Shown: positions 29,305 through 38,131 of the stretch, piece after piece
How the letters are laid out: each line of letters starts with the position of its first letter
Position numbering within the stretch: position 1 is the first letter of the stretch
DNA from: Alphaproteobacteria bacterium
Lineage (GTDB): Bacteria; Pseudomonadota; Alphaproteobacteria; Rhizobiales; Aestuariivirgaceae
Assembly (NCBI GenBank): GCA_028868695.1
Contig: JAGWTZ010000016.1
Coordinates: forward strand, 1-59,981
Direction of reading: 5' to 3'
Length of the DNA: 59,981 bases
Made by a program: the position numbers and the translations under genes
The notes under the pieces: generated by a model
The model's input: the letters and a program-made list of their open reading frames with translations, nothing else
What the model was told of the DNA's origin: nothing
Databases searched by the model: none

Positions 29305-29775
29305 ATGGCCACCCCACGCAAACCACCCACCGCCAAATCCGCCGCCCGGCTTGGGGCGGTGCAAGCCCTTTACCAGATGGACATCGCCGCCGCGGACCTG
29401 GGTGAAACCCTTGCGCAATTCGCCAGCCGCGCCGTGGGCGAGGATTTTGACGACGGCCAATGCGGCGAGGCCGATTACAAGCACTTGCGCGACGTTGTGG
29501 AAGGCGCAGTGCGCGAGCAGGCCCTGATCGACGTGACGGTGGACAAGCAGCTCGACAAGGATTGGCCCATCCACCGCATCAACGCCATTCTCCGCGCCGT
29601 GCTGCGCGCCGGGGCCTATGAGATCATGTTCCGCGAAAATGTGCCCGCCAAGGTGGCAATCAGCGAATATGTGAACGTCTGCGGCGCCTTCTTTGATGGT
29701 GAAGAACCGGCCCTTGCCAATGCCGTTCTCAACGCGCTGGCCCGCGCCCGCCGCCCGGAAGAGTTTGCCGCGTGA
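29305..29775 (+). CDS. nusB: Transcription antitermination factor NusB
   Basis: All-helical RNA-binding protein (156 aa) needed for rRNA antitermination with NusE/S10. Recognisable features: AARLGAVQALYQMDI at the N-terminus and HRINAILRAVLRAGAYEIMF with VPAKVAISEYVNVCGAFFDGEEPALANAVLNAL at the C-terminus. The ATG at 29305 follows AAGGGC; an ATG at 29290 is possible. The gene is divergent from the riboswitch transcript. Its TGA overlaps the GTG start of the next gene. Confidence 0.93.
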   Translation: MATPRKPPTAKSAARLGAVQALYQMDIAAADLGETLAQFASRAVGEDFDDGQCGEADYKHLRDVVEGAVREQALIDVTVDKQLDKDWPIHRINAILRAVLRAGAYEIMFRENVPAKVAISEYVNVCGAFFDGEEPALANAVLNALARARRPEEFAA

Positions 29776-30956
29776 GCGTTCTCGCCGGGCGGGGAACCAT
29801 TCTGCAACTGGCTTTCGCCCAGCTGTTCTATTCCAGCGTGATCATCATGGTCTTTGCCTCGGCGGGGATTGTGGGCCTCACCCTGGCGCCTGAGCGGGGT
29901 CTGGCCACTTTGCCGCCCTCGGCTTTTTACGTGGGCTCAATCCTCTCCACCATCCCGGCCTCGTTCCTGATGCAGCGCTTCGGCCGCAAGCCTGTCTTCA
30001 TGATGGGGGCCGCCGTTGCGGTGCTGGGTTCCGCCTTGGCCGTGTGGGCGATCCTCACCTCCAGCTTCTGGCTTTTCTGCCTTGCCATCCTGCTGCATGG
30101 CGTTTTCCAGGCCACCAGCAATTTCTACAGCTTTGCCGCCTCGGAAGCCGCCCGGCCAGAGGACAGGTCCGTCGCCATCTCCTGGGTGCTGACGGGCGGC
30201 GTGCTGGCCGCCATCCTGGCCACCAAGACAGTGGGCTACACGGCGGATAGCTGGACACCCTATACTTATGCCGGCTCCTACATCGTCTCGGCTGGCTATG
30301 CCGCGGTGAACCTGCTGATCGTCGCCACAACCGCGCTGCCCTTGCCGCGCAAGGAACAAGTGGCGGGCCCGCAGCGGCCCTGGGGCGAGTTGCTGGGCCA
30401 GCCGAACCTTGTGGTGGCCATGCTCGCAGGCGCGGTGTCCTACGGCCTGATGAGCTTCATGATGACGGCAGGCCCCGTGGCCATGACAATTTGCGGTTTT
30501 GACCACACGGCCTCAAGCTCGGTTCTGCAATGGCACGTGCTGGGCATGTTTATTCCCAGCTTCTTCACCGGCTCGCTGATCAAGCGCTTCGGCGTAACCC
30601 TCATCACCGCCATTGGCATGGTGATCCTTGTCGCTTCCGCCGTTGCAGGCCTGATGGGCATCAGCTTTGCGAACTTCTCGGCCGCGCTGATCCTGCTCGG
30701 CATCGGCTGGAACTTCGGCTTCATCGGCGGCACCACAATGCTGACGGAATGCTACCGCCCCTCCGAGCGCGCCAAGGTGCAGGGCGTGAACAATTTCGTG
30801 GTGTCCGGCCTGCAAACCATTGCCTCCTTCTCTTCGGGCGGCATGCTGGCGTTCTGGGGCTGGAACTCGGTTCCGCTTCTCGTCATCCCGGTCTCGCTGC
30901 TCATGCTGCTGCTGATTGGCTGGATGCGTGGCCGCCAATGGCAGGCGCAAGGCTGA
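29772..30956 (+). CDS. MFS transporter
   Basis: A twelve-helix major facilitator permease (394 aa). The loop between helices 2 and 3 carries the MFS signature in short form (LMQRFGRKPVFMMGA, about residues 66-80). It begins with GTG overlapping the nusB stop (GTGA), so the two genes are coupled. The substrate cannot be predicted; no efflux-specific motif stands out. Confidence 0.82.
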   Translation: MSVLAGRGTILQLAFAQLFYSSVIIMVFASAGIVGLTLAPERGLATLPPSAFYVGSILSTIPASFLMQRFGRKPVFMMGAAVAVLGSALAVWAILTSSFWLFCLAILLHGVFQATSNFYSFAASEAARPEDRSVAISWVLTGGVLAAILATKTVGYTADSWTPYTYAGSYIVSAGYAAVNLLIVATTALPLPRKEQVAGPQRPWGELLGQPNLVVAMLAGAVSYGLMSFMMTAGPVAMTICGFDHTASSSVLQWHVLGMFIPSFFTGSLIKRFGVTLITAIGMVILVASAVAGLMGISFANFSAALILLGIGWNFGFIGGTTMLTECYRPSERAKVQGVNNFVVSGLQTIASFSSGGMLAFWGWNSVPLLVIPVSLLMLLLIGWMRGRQWQAQG

Positions 30957-30972
30957 GCCATGGCAGCGCCAA

Positions 30973-32190
30973 ATGGCTGAACAGCGTGGGCAGGCCGCAC
31001 TGATCTGGGCGCTGGGTGCCACGCAGGTGATCGGCTATGGCACCGAATATTATTCCTTCTCCATTCTGGCTGATGACGCCGCGCAAAGCTTTGCCCAAAG
31101 CCGCAGCTGGTTCTTTCTCATTGTTTCGCTGGCGCTGATCGCGGGCGGCATGGTGATGCCTTTTGCTGGCCGACTGTTTGACCGGTTTGGCGCAGCCCGC
31201 CTGATGGTGCTGGGTTCGGCCCTGGGCGCGCTGTCGCTGGCCTGCACCGCGCTGAGCATGGCCATCTGGCCCTTCATCATTGCCATGTGCGCGGTGCAAA
31301 TCGTCTCCTCGCTGGTGCTCTATGATGCGGCCTTCACTTCCATCGTCCAATCCGGCATTGGCGCCAGCCAGAACCGCATCATGGCGCTCACCCTGATTGC
31401 GGGCTTTGCGTCATCGGTGTTCTGGCCATTGACGACGGCGCTGGACCATGCCTTCGGCTGGCGTGCAACCCTGTTGATCTATGCCGCGATGAACCTTTTG
31501 TTCTGCGTGCCGGTGCATGCCTGGGTGGCCAAGGCCGGGGGCAGGGCGAAGCCGCGAGACGCAGCCCCCGAGGCAGCCAATGCCACGGCGGAACAGCCAT
31601 CCCTTGGCGGCGCCATGTCGCTGCGCCTGATGGTGCTGATCACCGCCGGCTTCTCGCTGACGGGGGTGACGCTTTCGGCCATCCTTTCGCAAATGGTGCC
31701 GCTGCTGCAGGCGCTGGGCCTGGGCGGCATGGCGCTGGTGGTTTCAACCCTGTTCGGCCCCGCACAGGTGGCCATGCGCGCCGTGAACCTGTTTTTTGGG
31801 GCAGGGCGCAACCCGCTGGCCGTGACGCTTTTCTCGCTTACCCTTCTGCCTCTGGCGCTGTTCCTGCTGGCGCTCACCGCGCCTTATGTGGCGGGTGCGG
31901 TGGTCTTCGCGGTTCTGGTGGGCCTGTCCTCCGGCCTTAAAAGCGTCGTGCAGGGAACCTTGCCACTCGCCGTCTTTGGCCGCGCGGGCTATGGCGCAAG
32001 GCTGGGCATCATGAGCGGTGTCCGCTATGTGTTGGCGGCACTCGCACCCTTCGGCTTCGCCTGGAGCAGCGAGGCCATTGGCCCGCGAGGCGCATCGGCG
32101 CTGTTTGCCGCCATTGGTGTGATTGGCGTGGTGTGCTTCCTGGAAGTGGCCCGCCTTGCGCGGGTTGGGGCGTTCAGATTGAACGCCTAG
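30973..32190 (+). CDS. MFS transporter
   Basis: A second MFS permease (405 aa from the ATG at 30973), 16 bases after the first. The first residues read MAEQRGQAALIWALGATQVIGYGTEYYSFSIL, followed by the loop signature FAGRLFDRFGAARLMVLG (about residues 60-77). It is not a close copy of the preceding transporter. Substrate unknown. Confidence 0.82.
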   Translation: MAEQRGQAALIWALGATQVIGYGTEYYSFSILADDAAQSFAQSRSWFFLIVSLALIAGGMVMPFAGRLFDRFGAARLMVLGSALGALSLACTALSMAIWPFIIAMCAVQIVSSLVLYDAAFTSIVQSGIGASQNRIMALTLIAGFASSVFWPLTTALDHAFGWRATLLIYAAMNLLFCVPVHAWVAKAGGRAKPRDAAPEAANATAEQPSLGGAMSLRLMVLITAGFSLTGVTLSAILSQMVPLLQALGLGGMALVVSTLFGPAQVAMRAVNLFFGAGRNPLAVTLFSLTLLPLALFLLALTAPYVAGAVVFAVLVGLSSGLKSVVQGTLPLAVFGRAGYGARLGIMSGVRYVLAALAPFGFAWSSEAIGPRGASALFAAIGVIGVVCFLEVARLARVGAFRLNA

Positions 32191-32406
32191 AACCCTTCAG
32201 AAATCTGATTACCGCCCCTCAATTCCATCAACCGCTTTCCCTCAAATCCGGTTGCAATCATGGCCAAAATTTGGCACTTAAGCCGCATCCTTCAGCACCA
32301 CGCTCGTGAAGCGTGATTCCTCTGATTGGGGTGTGGGTTTGATCCCGCAACCGTCGCGGCCATCGTCCCCTGGTGCTGGGAAACATCAACATCTTGAGGG
32401 AACATC

Positions 32407-34506
32407 ATGAATTCAACCCTTTGGCTGATTGCGCTGGCAGGCTTCCTGTCCATCGTATACGGCATCATCACTTATCGCGGGCTCATGGCCCAGGACGCGG
32501 GTTCGGCCCGCATGCAGGAAATCTCGGCCGCCGTGCGCGAAGGCGCGCAGGCCTATCTGCGCCGCCAATACACCACCATCGCCATCGTTGGCGTGGTGAT
32601 CTTCGTTTTGGCCCTGTTCCTCATGGGCTGGAAATCAGCCGTGGGCTTTGCCGTGGGCGCCATTCTTTCGGGCGCTGCGGGCTTCATCGGCATGAACGTC
32701 TCGGTGCGCTCCAACGTGCGCGTGGCGCAGGCCGCCACCAAGACGCTGGCTGGCGGTCTGGACCTCGCCTTCAAGGCGGGCGCCATCACCGGCTTGCTGG
32801 TTGCCGGCCTCGGCCTTCTCGGCGTGACGCTTTATTTCGGCTTCCTCACCGGCTCGCTGGGCCTTTCGCCCACCTCGCGTGAAGTGATCGACGCTCTGGT
32901 GGCCACGTCCTTCGGCGCTTCGCTGATTTCGATCTTCGCCCGTCTGGGCGGCGGTATCTTTACCAAGGGCGCTGACGTAGGCGGCGACATGGTGGGCAAG
33001 GTGGAAGCGGGCATCCCCGAGGATGATCCGCGCAACCCCGCCACCATTGCCGACAACGTGGGCGACAATGTGGGCGACTGCGCCGGCATGGCCGCTGACC
33101 TGTTTGAAACCTATGTGGTGACCACGGTGGCCACCATGGTTCTGGCCGCCATCGCGCTGCCGGATGCCATGAAGCTGCCGGGCATGATCCTGCCGCTGGC
33201 CATTGGCGGCGCCTGCGTCGTCACCTCCATCATCGGCACCTTCTTCGTGAAGCTGGGTGCGTCGAACAACATCATGGGCGCGCTTTACAAGGGCGTGCTG
33301 GCCACGGGCGTGCTCTCGCTCGTCGCCCTCTATCCGGTGCTGAACTATGTGTTCGGTTCGATGTCGGCTGATCTCGGTGGCTTCACCCCGATGAGCCTGT
33401 TCTGGTGCGGCGTGACCGGCCTCGTCATCACGGCAGCCATCATCTGGATCACCGAATACTACACTGGCACGGGCAAGCGCCCGGTGAACTCGATTGCCGA
33501 AGCCTCGATCACTGGCCACGGCACCAACGTCATTCAGGGCCTGGCTGTCTCGCTTGAGTCAACCGCCCTTCCGGCGCTGGTGATCGTGATCGGCATCCTG
33601 GTCACTTATAACCTTGCTGGCCTGTTCGGCATTGCCTTCGCCGTCACCACCATGCTGGCTCTCGCCGGCATGATCGTGGCGCTCGACGCCTTCGGCCCGG
33701 TGACTGACAACGCCGGTGGCATTGCCGAAATGGCGGGCCTGCCCAAGGAAGTGCGCCACAACACCGACGCGCTGGACGCCGTGGGCAACACCACCAAGGC
33801 CGTAACCAAGGGCTATGCCATTGGCTCGGCTGGCCTCGGTGCCCTCGTGCTCTTCGCCGCCTACACGCAGGATCTGCACAGCTTCTTCCCTGACCTCAAG
33901 GTGTCGTTCGATCTCTCGAACCCCTATGTCGTCGTGGGCCTGCTGTTCGGTGGCCTGTTGCCTTACCTGTTCGGCGGCATGTCAATGACTGCCGTGGGCA
34001 AGGCCGCGCAGTCTGTCGTTGAAGAAGTGCGCCGCCAGTTCCGCGAAAACCCTGGCATCATGAAGGGCACCTCGAAGCCTGACTATGCCCGCGCGGTGGA
34101 CTTGCTCACCCGCGCCGCCATCAAGGAAATGATTGTGCCGAGCTTGCTGCCGGTGCTCTCGCCGCTGGTGGTTTACTTCGTGATCAAGGCCATTGCCGGG
34201 CAGGCGCAAGCCTTCTCCGCCGTAGGCGCCATGCTGATGGGTGTGATCGTCACCGGCCTCTTCGTGGCCATCTCCATGACCGCCGGTGGCGGCGCGTGGG
34301 ACAACGCCAAGAAGAGCTTCGAAGACGGCTTTGTGGATAGCAAGGGCGTGAAGCACCTGAAGGGCTCGGATGCCCACAAGGCCTCCGTGACTGGCGACAC
34401 CGTCGGCGACCCCTACAAGGACACCGCCGGCCCAGCCGTGAACCCGATGATCAAGATCACCAACATCATCGCGCTGTTGCTGCTGGCCGTTCTGGCGGGG
34501 CACTAA
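32407..34506 (+). CDS. hppA: Proton-translocating pyrophosphatase, K+-independent type
   Basis: Integral membrane pump (699 aa) that couples hydrolysis of pyrophosphate to proton export across the membrane. The substrate site is seen in [20 protein letters not shown] and [20 protein letters not shown], and near the C-terminus in [13 protein letters not shown]. The residue that separates the two classes is Lys464 in GNTTKA: lysine marks the potassium-independent type. GAGGGAA precedes the ATG. The gene has its own 216-bp upstream region and stands alone. Confidence 0.96.
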   Translation: MNSTLWLIALAGFLSIVYGIITYRGLMAQDAGSARMQEISAAVREGAQAYLRRQYTTIAIVGVVIFVLALFLMGWKSAVGFAVGAILSGAAGFIGMNVSVRSNVRVAQAATKTLAGGLDLAFKAGAITGLLVAGLGLLGVTLYFGFLTGSLGLSPTSREVIDALVATSFGASLISIFARLGGGIFTKGADVGGDMVGKVEAGIPEDDPRNPATIADNVGDNVGDCAGMAADLFETYVVTTVATMVLAAIALPDAMKLPGMILPLAIGGACVVTSIIGTFFVKLGASNNIMGALYKGVLATGVLSLVALYPVLNYVFGSMSADLGGFTPMSLFWCGVTGLVITAAIIWITEYYTGTGKRPVNSIAEASITGHGTNVIQGLAVSLESTALPALVIVIGILVTYNLAGLFGIAFAVTTMLALAGMIVALDAFGPVTDNAGGIAEMAGLPKEVRHNTDALDAVGNTTKAVTKGYAIGSAGLGALVLFAAYTQDLHSFFPDLKVSFDLSNPYVVVGLLFGGLLPYLFGGMSMTAVGKAAQSVVEEVRRQFRENPGIMKGTSKPDYARAVDLLTRAAIKEMIVPSLLPVLSPLVVYFVIKAIAGQAQAFSAVGAMLMGVIVTGLFVAISMTAGGGAWDNAKKSFEDGFVDSKGVKHLKGSDAHKASVTGDTVGDPYKDTAGPAVNPMIKITNIIALLLLAVLAGH

Positions 34507-34516
34507 GTCTCAACCT

Positions 34517-34551
34517 CATCCTGAGGCGCCGCAAAGCGGTCTCGCAGGATG
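34517..34551. repeat. Palindromic intergenic element
   Basis: CATCCTG (34517-34523) and CAGGATG (34545-34551) flank a second stem, CCGC-AAA-GCGG. This layout resembles the short palindromic elements common between genes in Hyphomicrobiales. Only one copy was seen in the window; it lies just after hppA. Confidence 0.55.
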
Positions 34552-34562
34552 CGCCGCAAATA

Positions 34563-34592
34563 CAAAGCCGGGGTGGCAACGCCCCGGCTTTG
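34563..34592 (+). terminator. Strong hairpin after hppA
   Basis: A perfect 11-bp stem (CAAAGCCGGGG with CCCCGGCTTTG) and an 8-base loop. Only TTTG follows as a T-run, but stability alone suggests the end of the hppA transcript. Confidence 0.7.
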
Positions 34593-34627
34593 TGCATAAG
34601 GTGTATATGCAAAAATGGGGGACTGGG

Positions 34628-35557
34628 ATGAGTGTGCCGGACTATCAAACTTTAATGCTACCTGTTTTGGAATTGTCTGCCAGTGGCGAACTTCGAATTG
34701 CCGATGCAGTAGACCTATTGTCAGATAAATTTGACTTAAGTGATGAAGATCGCCAGCAGCGGCTTCCCAGTGGGCGCCAAACCACAATGTCAAACAGAGT
34801 TCACTGGGCAAAAACGTATCTAAAGCAGGCTGGCTTAGTGGAAAACACCAAACGTGGATTTTTCAAGATTACCAAGTTGGGTATTGGCGCACTTGCAGAA
34901 CGACCTTCCAGAATTGATATAAATTATCTTCTGAAGTTCCCCGCTTTTAGAGACTTTAGGGAACGAGGCTCAGAAGTAGGCGGTGGCGATTTCCTCAAGG
35001 ACGAGACGATTACCCTTCAACTCCCACTGACTTCTGAGCTGACACCGGAAGACACAATTAAAGCTGCTCGAGATCAAATAAATTCGCAGTTGGCCTTAGA
35101 GTTCATTGATCGGCTGAGAAGTTCGAAACCGGCCTTCTTCGAACAGTTCGTCGTACAATTGCTACTTGCAATGGGTTATGGCGGCACTTTGGCAGAAGCT
35201 GGCAGAGCAATAGGCCGAAGTGGCGACAATGGAGTTGATGGCGTCATTGACCAAGACACGCTCGGCCTTGACCGTGTTTATGTTCAGGCAAAGCGCTATG
35301 CAGAAGACGTAACAGTTGGACCCGCAGAAATCAGAGACTTCTTCGGTAGTCTAGATATGCACAAGGCGACAAAAGGACTATTTGTCACAACCTCCTCATT
35401 CACCAAATCCGCAAAGGAAACGGCCGAGCGCCTCGGCAAGCGCATTGTCCTTATCGATGGGATTTCGTTCGCCCAGCTCATGATCCGATTCAATGTTGGA
35501 TGCCGCGTCGAAGAAGTATTTGAAGTAAAGAAGATTGACGAAGAATTTTTTGAATGA
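34628..35557 (+). CDS. mrr: Mrr-type restriction endonuclease
   Basis: A 309-residue two-domain protein. Residues 1-95 are a winged-helix Mrr_N domain (QTTMSNRVHWAKTYLKQAGLV). Residues about 160-300 are a PD-(D/E)xK nuclease: FEQFVVQLLLAMGYGG, then GDNGVDGVIDQD with Asp204, then VYVQAKRY with the Gln220-Ala221-Lys222 motif. Mrr enzymes cut DNA carrying foreign methylation. Base composition is clearly lower in GC than the neighbours, a sign of acquisition. No methyltransferase or specificity subunit lies nearby, consistent with a stand-alone type IV system. ATG 34628 is chosen; 34607 is possible. Confidence 0.88.
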   Translation: MSVPDYQTLMLPVLELSASGELRIADAVDLLSDKFDLSDEDRQQRLPSGRQTTMSNRVHWAKTYLKQAGLVENTKRGFFKITKLGIGALAERPSRIDINYLLKFPAFRDFRERGSEVGGGDFLKDETITLQLPLTSELTPEDTIKAARDQINSQLALEFIDRLRSSKPAFFEQFVVQLLLAMGYGGTLAEAGRAIGRSGDNGVDGVIDQDTLGLDRVYVQAKRYAEDVTVGPAEIRDFFGSLDMHKATKGLFVTTSSFTKSAKETAERLGKRIVLIDGISFAQLMIRFNVGCRVEEVFEVKKIDEEFFE

Positions 35558-35602
35558 TGCGCCCCATCCGCGCCACCGCCGTCTGGATCGCCCAGCAATT
35601 CC

Positions 35603-36520
35603 TCAAACACCGATCTCCACCGGCTTTCTTGAGGCGGCGTGGTTGAAGGCGGCATTGCCCACGCCCGCAATGCCGATGAGCGCGATGCCCAGCATGGTGA
35701 GCGCGTCCGGCACCTGCGCGAAAACAAGCCATCCCAGCAGCGTCGCCCAGGCGATATGCGCATAGGTGAACGGCCCCAACAGCGAGACAGGCGCGCGCGC
35801 ATAGGCCATGGTGAACAGGCTGTGGCCCAGAAGCGAGACAAGGCCCAGCGCCAGCATGAAGGCAAGATCGGGCAGGGGCGGCATCGCGGCTGGCATGGTC
35901 CATGGCAGTTGCAACCCATAGAACACCGCGCCGGAAAGCCCGACATAGAACATCTGCGCGGTGGTGCTTTCAGTGCGTGCCAAAACCCGCGACAGCATGG
36001 GATAGGCCACAGCGGTGATCAGGTTCAGGAAGGCAAAGAACAGCCCTTCCGGCGCCAGCCCGGAGCCCGGGCGCACGATGAGCAGCAGGCCTGAAAAACC
36101 AAAGCCCGCCGCGGCCCAGCCGAACCAGCGCACCCTTTCGCCCAGCAAGGGCCAGGCGAGAACCAGCAGGATAAGCGGCGAGAGATACATGATGCTCACC
36201 ACCTCCGCCAGCGGCATGGCGCGCAATGCCAAACCGCCGGTGAAGGAACCCACCGCCAGTGCCAAGCCCCGCGTGATCATCAAATAGGGGCGGTTCGTGC
36301 GCACCAGTGAAAGGCCAAGCCGCGGCGCATAGAGCGCGCTGATCACCACAAGGTTGAGGCCATAGCGCACTGCTTGTACGAAGGGCACGGAATAGGTCGC
36401 GAACAGGTGCTTGCCCAGCGCGTCCTGGCAGGCAAAGCAGAACACTGCGGCCAGCACGAGCAGAATGCCATGGGCCGTGTGTTGCTGGCGCTGCGGCGCG
36501 CCCGTTGCAGGTGAAGTCAT
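35603..36520 (-). CDS. EamA/DMT-family transporter
   Basis: A ten-helix permease (305 aa) with two EamA repeats: GILLVLAAVFCFACQDALGK at the start and the second repeat starting near residue 165. The ends of both repeats have the usual Gly/Pro-rich loops (LPLAEVVSIMYLSPL pattern: MPLAEVVSIMYLSPLILLV). No riboswitch is seen upstream, unlike the other EamA gene in the window. Substrate unknown. Confidence 0.83.
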   Translation of the reverse strand: MTSPATGAPQRQQHTAHGILLVLAAVFCFACQDALGKHLFATYSVPFVQAVRYGLNLVVISALYAPRLGLSLVRTNRPYLMITRGLALAVGSFTGGLALRAMPLAEVVSIMYLSPLILLVLAWPLLGERVRWFGWAAAGFGFSGLLLIVRPGSGLAPEGLFFAFLNLITAVAYPMLSRVLARTESTTAQMFYVGLSGAVFYGLQLPWTMPAAMPPLPDLAFMLALGLVSLLGHSLFTMAYARAPVSLLGPFTYAHIAWATLLGWLVFAQVPDALTMLGIALIGIAGVGNAAFNHAASRKPVEIGV

Positions 36521-36567
36521 CAGGGCAGGTTAGCGGCCAATGCTGATTCCCAACAAGGCCACGGCCA

Positions 36568-37029
36568 TCAGCGTGAGTGCGGCAGCACCGCGCCTTGCGT
36601 GGTGTCGCCAGAGCCCTTGAACAGTTCTGCCAGAAGCGAGAATTCAGAGCCGATCACTGGTGTCTTGCGGGTGTTGAGGTCGATGATCCGCCCATCCTGC
36701 AGGCCATACTGCGCCACGCCGGACACATGGTCCTGCCGGTCAAAGCGCACGGCGATGATCTCGCGGTCCTTCTCCACCGGCTTCAGGAACGAGCGCTGCT
36801 CGGTGGTGTAGGAGATGTAGTAATAGCTGTCGCCCTGGAAGTTGATGGAGGCGGTGGTGGTGGGCGAGCCGAGCAGGCCTTCCACTTCAGCCTTGGTCTG
36901 GCCCTCATGGAGCTGGCTGAACACGCCGGGCTTGGCGATATAGCCGCGGTGGTCAATCTGCGGCGTGCAGGCGGCAACCCCGCTTGCAATGAGCCCGGCG
37001 AACAGCCAAATAGAGGCCCGTTTGTTCAT
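36568..37029 (-). CDS. bamE: Outer membrane protein assembly lipoprotein BamE (SmpA/OmlA)
   Basis: A 153-residue lipoprotein of the BAM complex, which inserts beta-barrels into the outer membrane. The signal peptide ends in the lipobox GVAAC, with the lipidated cysteine at residue 21. The SmpA/OmlA fold follows: GVFSQLHEGQTKAEVEGLLGSP and YYYISYTTEQRSF. ATG 37029 is favoured over an upstream codon because it places the signal peptide at the start. Divergent from the bc1 chaperone gene. Confidence 0.88.
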   Translation of the reverse strand: MNKRASIWLFAGLIASGVAACTPQIDHRGYIAKPGVFSQLHEGQTKAEVEGLLGSPTTTASINFQGDSYYYISYTTEQRSFLKPVEKDREIIAVRFDRQDHVSGVAQYGLQDGRIIDLNTRKTPVIGSEFSLLAELFKGSGDTTQGAVLPHSR

Positions 37030-37107
37030 ATGCAGCTTCAAGACCATGGCGTTTCAGGAATCCTTTTTGCCCTTTTGCCCGCCTTGCCCAAGCGAGGCAA
37101 GACATTG

Positions 37108-37602
37108 ATGTTCGCCAGGCTTTTCAAGCGCAGGCCCGAGCCGGCGCAGCCTCTCTATGGGGCGATTGTGGCGGCGGCGCGGCAACCCAAACTCTACGCC
37201 GCCTGGGGCGTGCCAGACACGGTTGACGGCCGCTTTGACGCGCTGGTGTTGCATCTGGCGCTGGTGATCGAACGCCTGCACGAAGCCGATGCCGCCTTCA
37301 GCACCGAGCTGCTCGAAACCTTCTGCCGCGACATGGACGGCAACCTGCGCGAACTGGGGGCAGGGGATTTGAGCGTCGGCAAGAAAGTGCGCCGCATGGC
37401 CGAGGCCTTCTATGGCCGCTATGACGCTTATGAAGCCGCCCGCGATGAGCAAGCCATGCTGGCCGCCGTCTCCCGGAATGTCTATGCCAGTGCCGCCCAT
37501 CCAATGGCTGCGGAACTGGCGCTCTATGCGCTGGCGGCGCGGCAGGGCCTCGCCCAGCAGGCCACCGCGGATCTGATGGCCGGAAAGGTGGTCTTCCCAT
37601 GA
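37108..37602 (+). CDS. Ubiquinol-cytochrome c chaperone (CBP3-like)
   Basis: A 164-residue homologue of the mitochondrial CBP3/UQCC1 assembly factor for cytochrome b. Family features: RQPKLYAAWGVPDTVDGRFDALVLHLALVIERL near the N-terminus and FCRDMDGNLRELGAGDLSVGKKVRRM in the centre. The ATG at 37108 begins MFARLFKRRP. Its TGA overlaps the start of the following yceD-like gene (ATGA). Confidence 0.88.
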   Translation: MFARLFKRRPEPAQPLYGAIVAAARQPKLYAAWGVPDTVDGRFDALVLHLALVIERLHEADAAFSTELLETFCRDMDGNLRELGAGDLSVGKKVRRMAEAFYGRYDAYEAARDEQAMLAAVSRNVYASAAHPMAAELALYALAARQGLAQQATADLMAGKVVFP

Positions 37603-38057
37603 AGCAGCGGCATGTACCTGCGCCGGAATTCTCGCGGCCCCTGCCGGTGGACAGGGTGCCCCGCAAGGGCACGCATGAGCACATCAAGGCAGAACCTGAG
37701 GAATGCGCCGCCCTGGCCAAGCGCTTTGGCTTGCCCCAGCTTCATGCGCTCTCTGCCCGCTTCCTCGCCGCACCCTGGCGCGGCGGCGGCCTGAAGGTGA
37801 CAGGCACGGTGGAGGCTGACCTTGAGCAGGTGTCGGTGATCTCGCTGCAGCCCTTCCGCCACCGCGCCAAGTTTGAGGTGGAGCGCTTCTTCCTGCCGCC
37901 CAAGGACGCTGGCGCCACCACCGAGGAAGATGCCGACCCGATCGTTAATGGCGAGGTTGATCTGGGCGTCATTGCCGCCGAAACCCTGGGCCTTGAGCTG
38001 GACCCCTATCCGCGGATGCCCGGCGAAAGCTTCACACCCCCTGATTCTGCTGCATAA
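37599..38057 (+). CDS. yceD: YceD/DUF177 family protein
   Basis: A 152-residue protein of the DUF177 family, linked to rRNA and ribosome metabolism in other bacteria. The core GGLKVTGTVEADLEQVSVISLQPF and the acidic region near 105 followed by VDLGVIAAETLGLELDPYPR are typical. In many bacteria it precedes rpmF and plsX; here plsX follows directly and no rpmF is in between. Confidence 0.85.
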   Translation: MKQRHVPAPEFSRPLPVDRVPRKGTHEHIKAEPEECAALAKRFGLPQLHALSARFLAAPWRGGGLKVTGTVEADLEQVSVISLQPFRHRAKFEVERFFLPPKDAGATTEEDADPIVNGEVDLGVIAAETLGLELDPYPRMPGESFTPPDSAA

Positions 38058-38131
38058 AAAAGAGGTTGTCTCAGGGGGCAAAGCCACTATCTTGCGGCCC
38101 GAATGAGCATTTTCCGGAATCATAACCTTTC

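Noticed and set aside
32191-32406. Possible small RNA or riboswitch upstream of hppA
   Set aside because: A short hairpin (CACGCT with AGCGTG) and a CCAAAATTTGG palindrome are present but no known RNA pattern fits. Treated as an ordinary promoter region.
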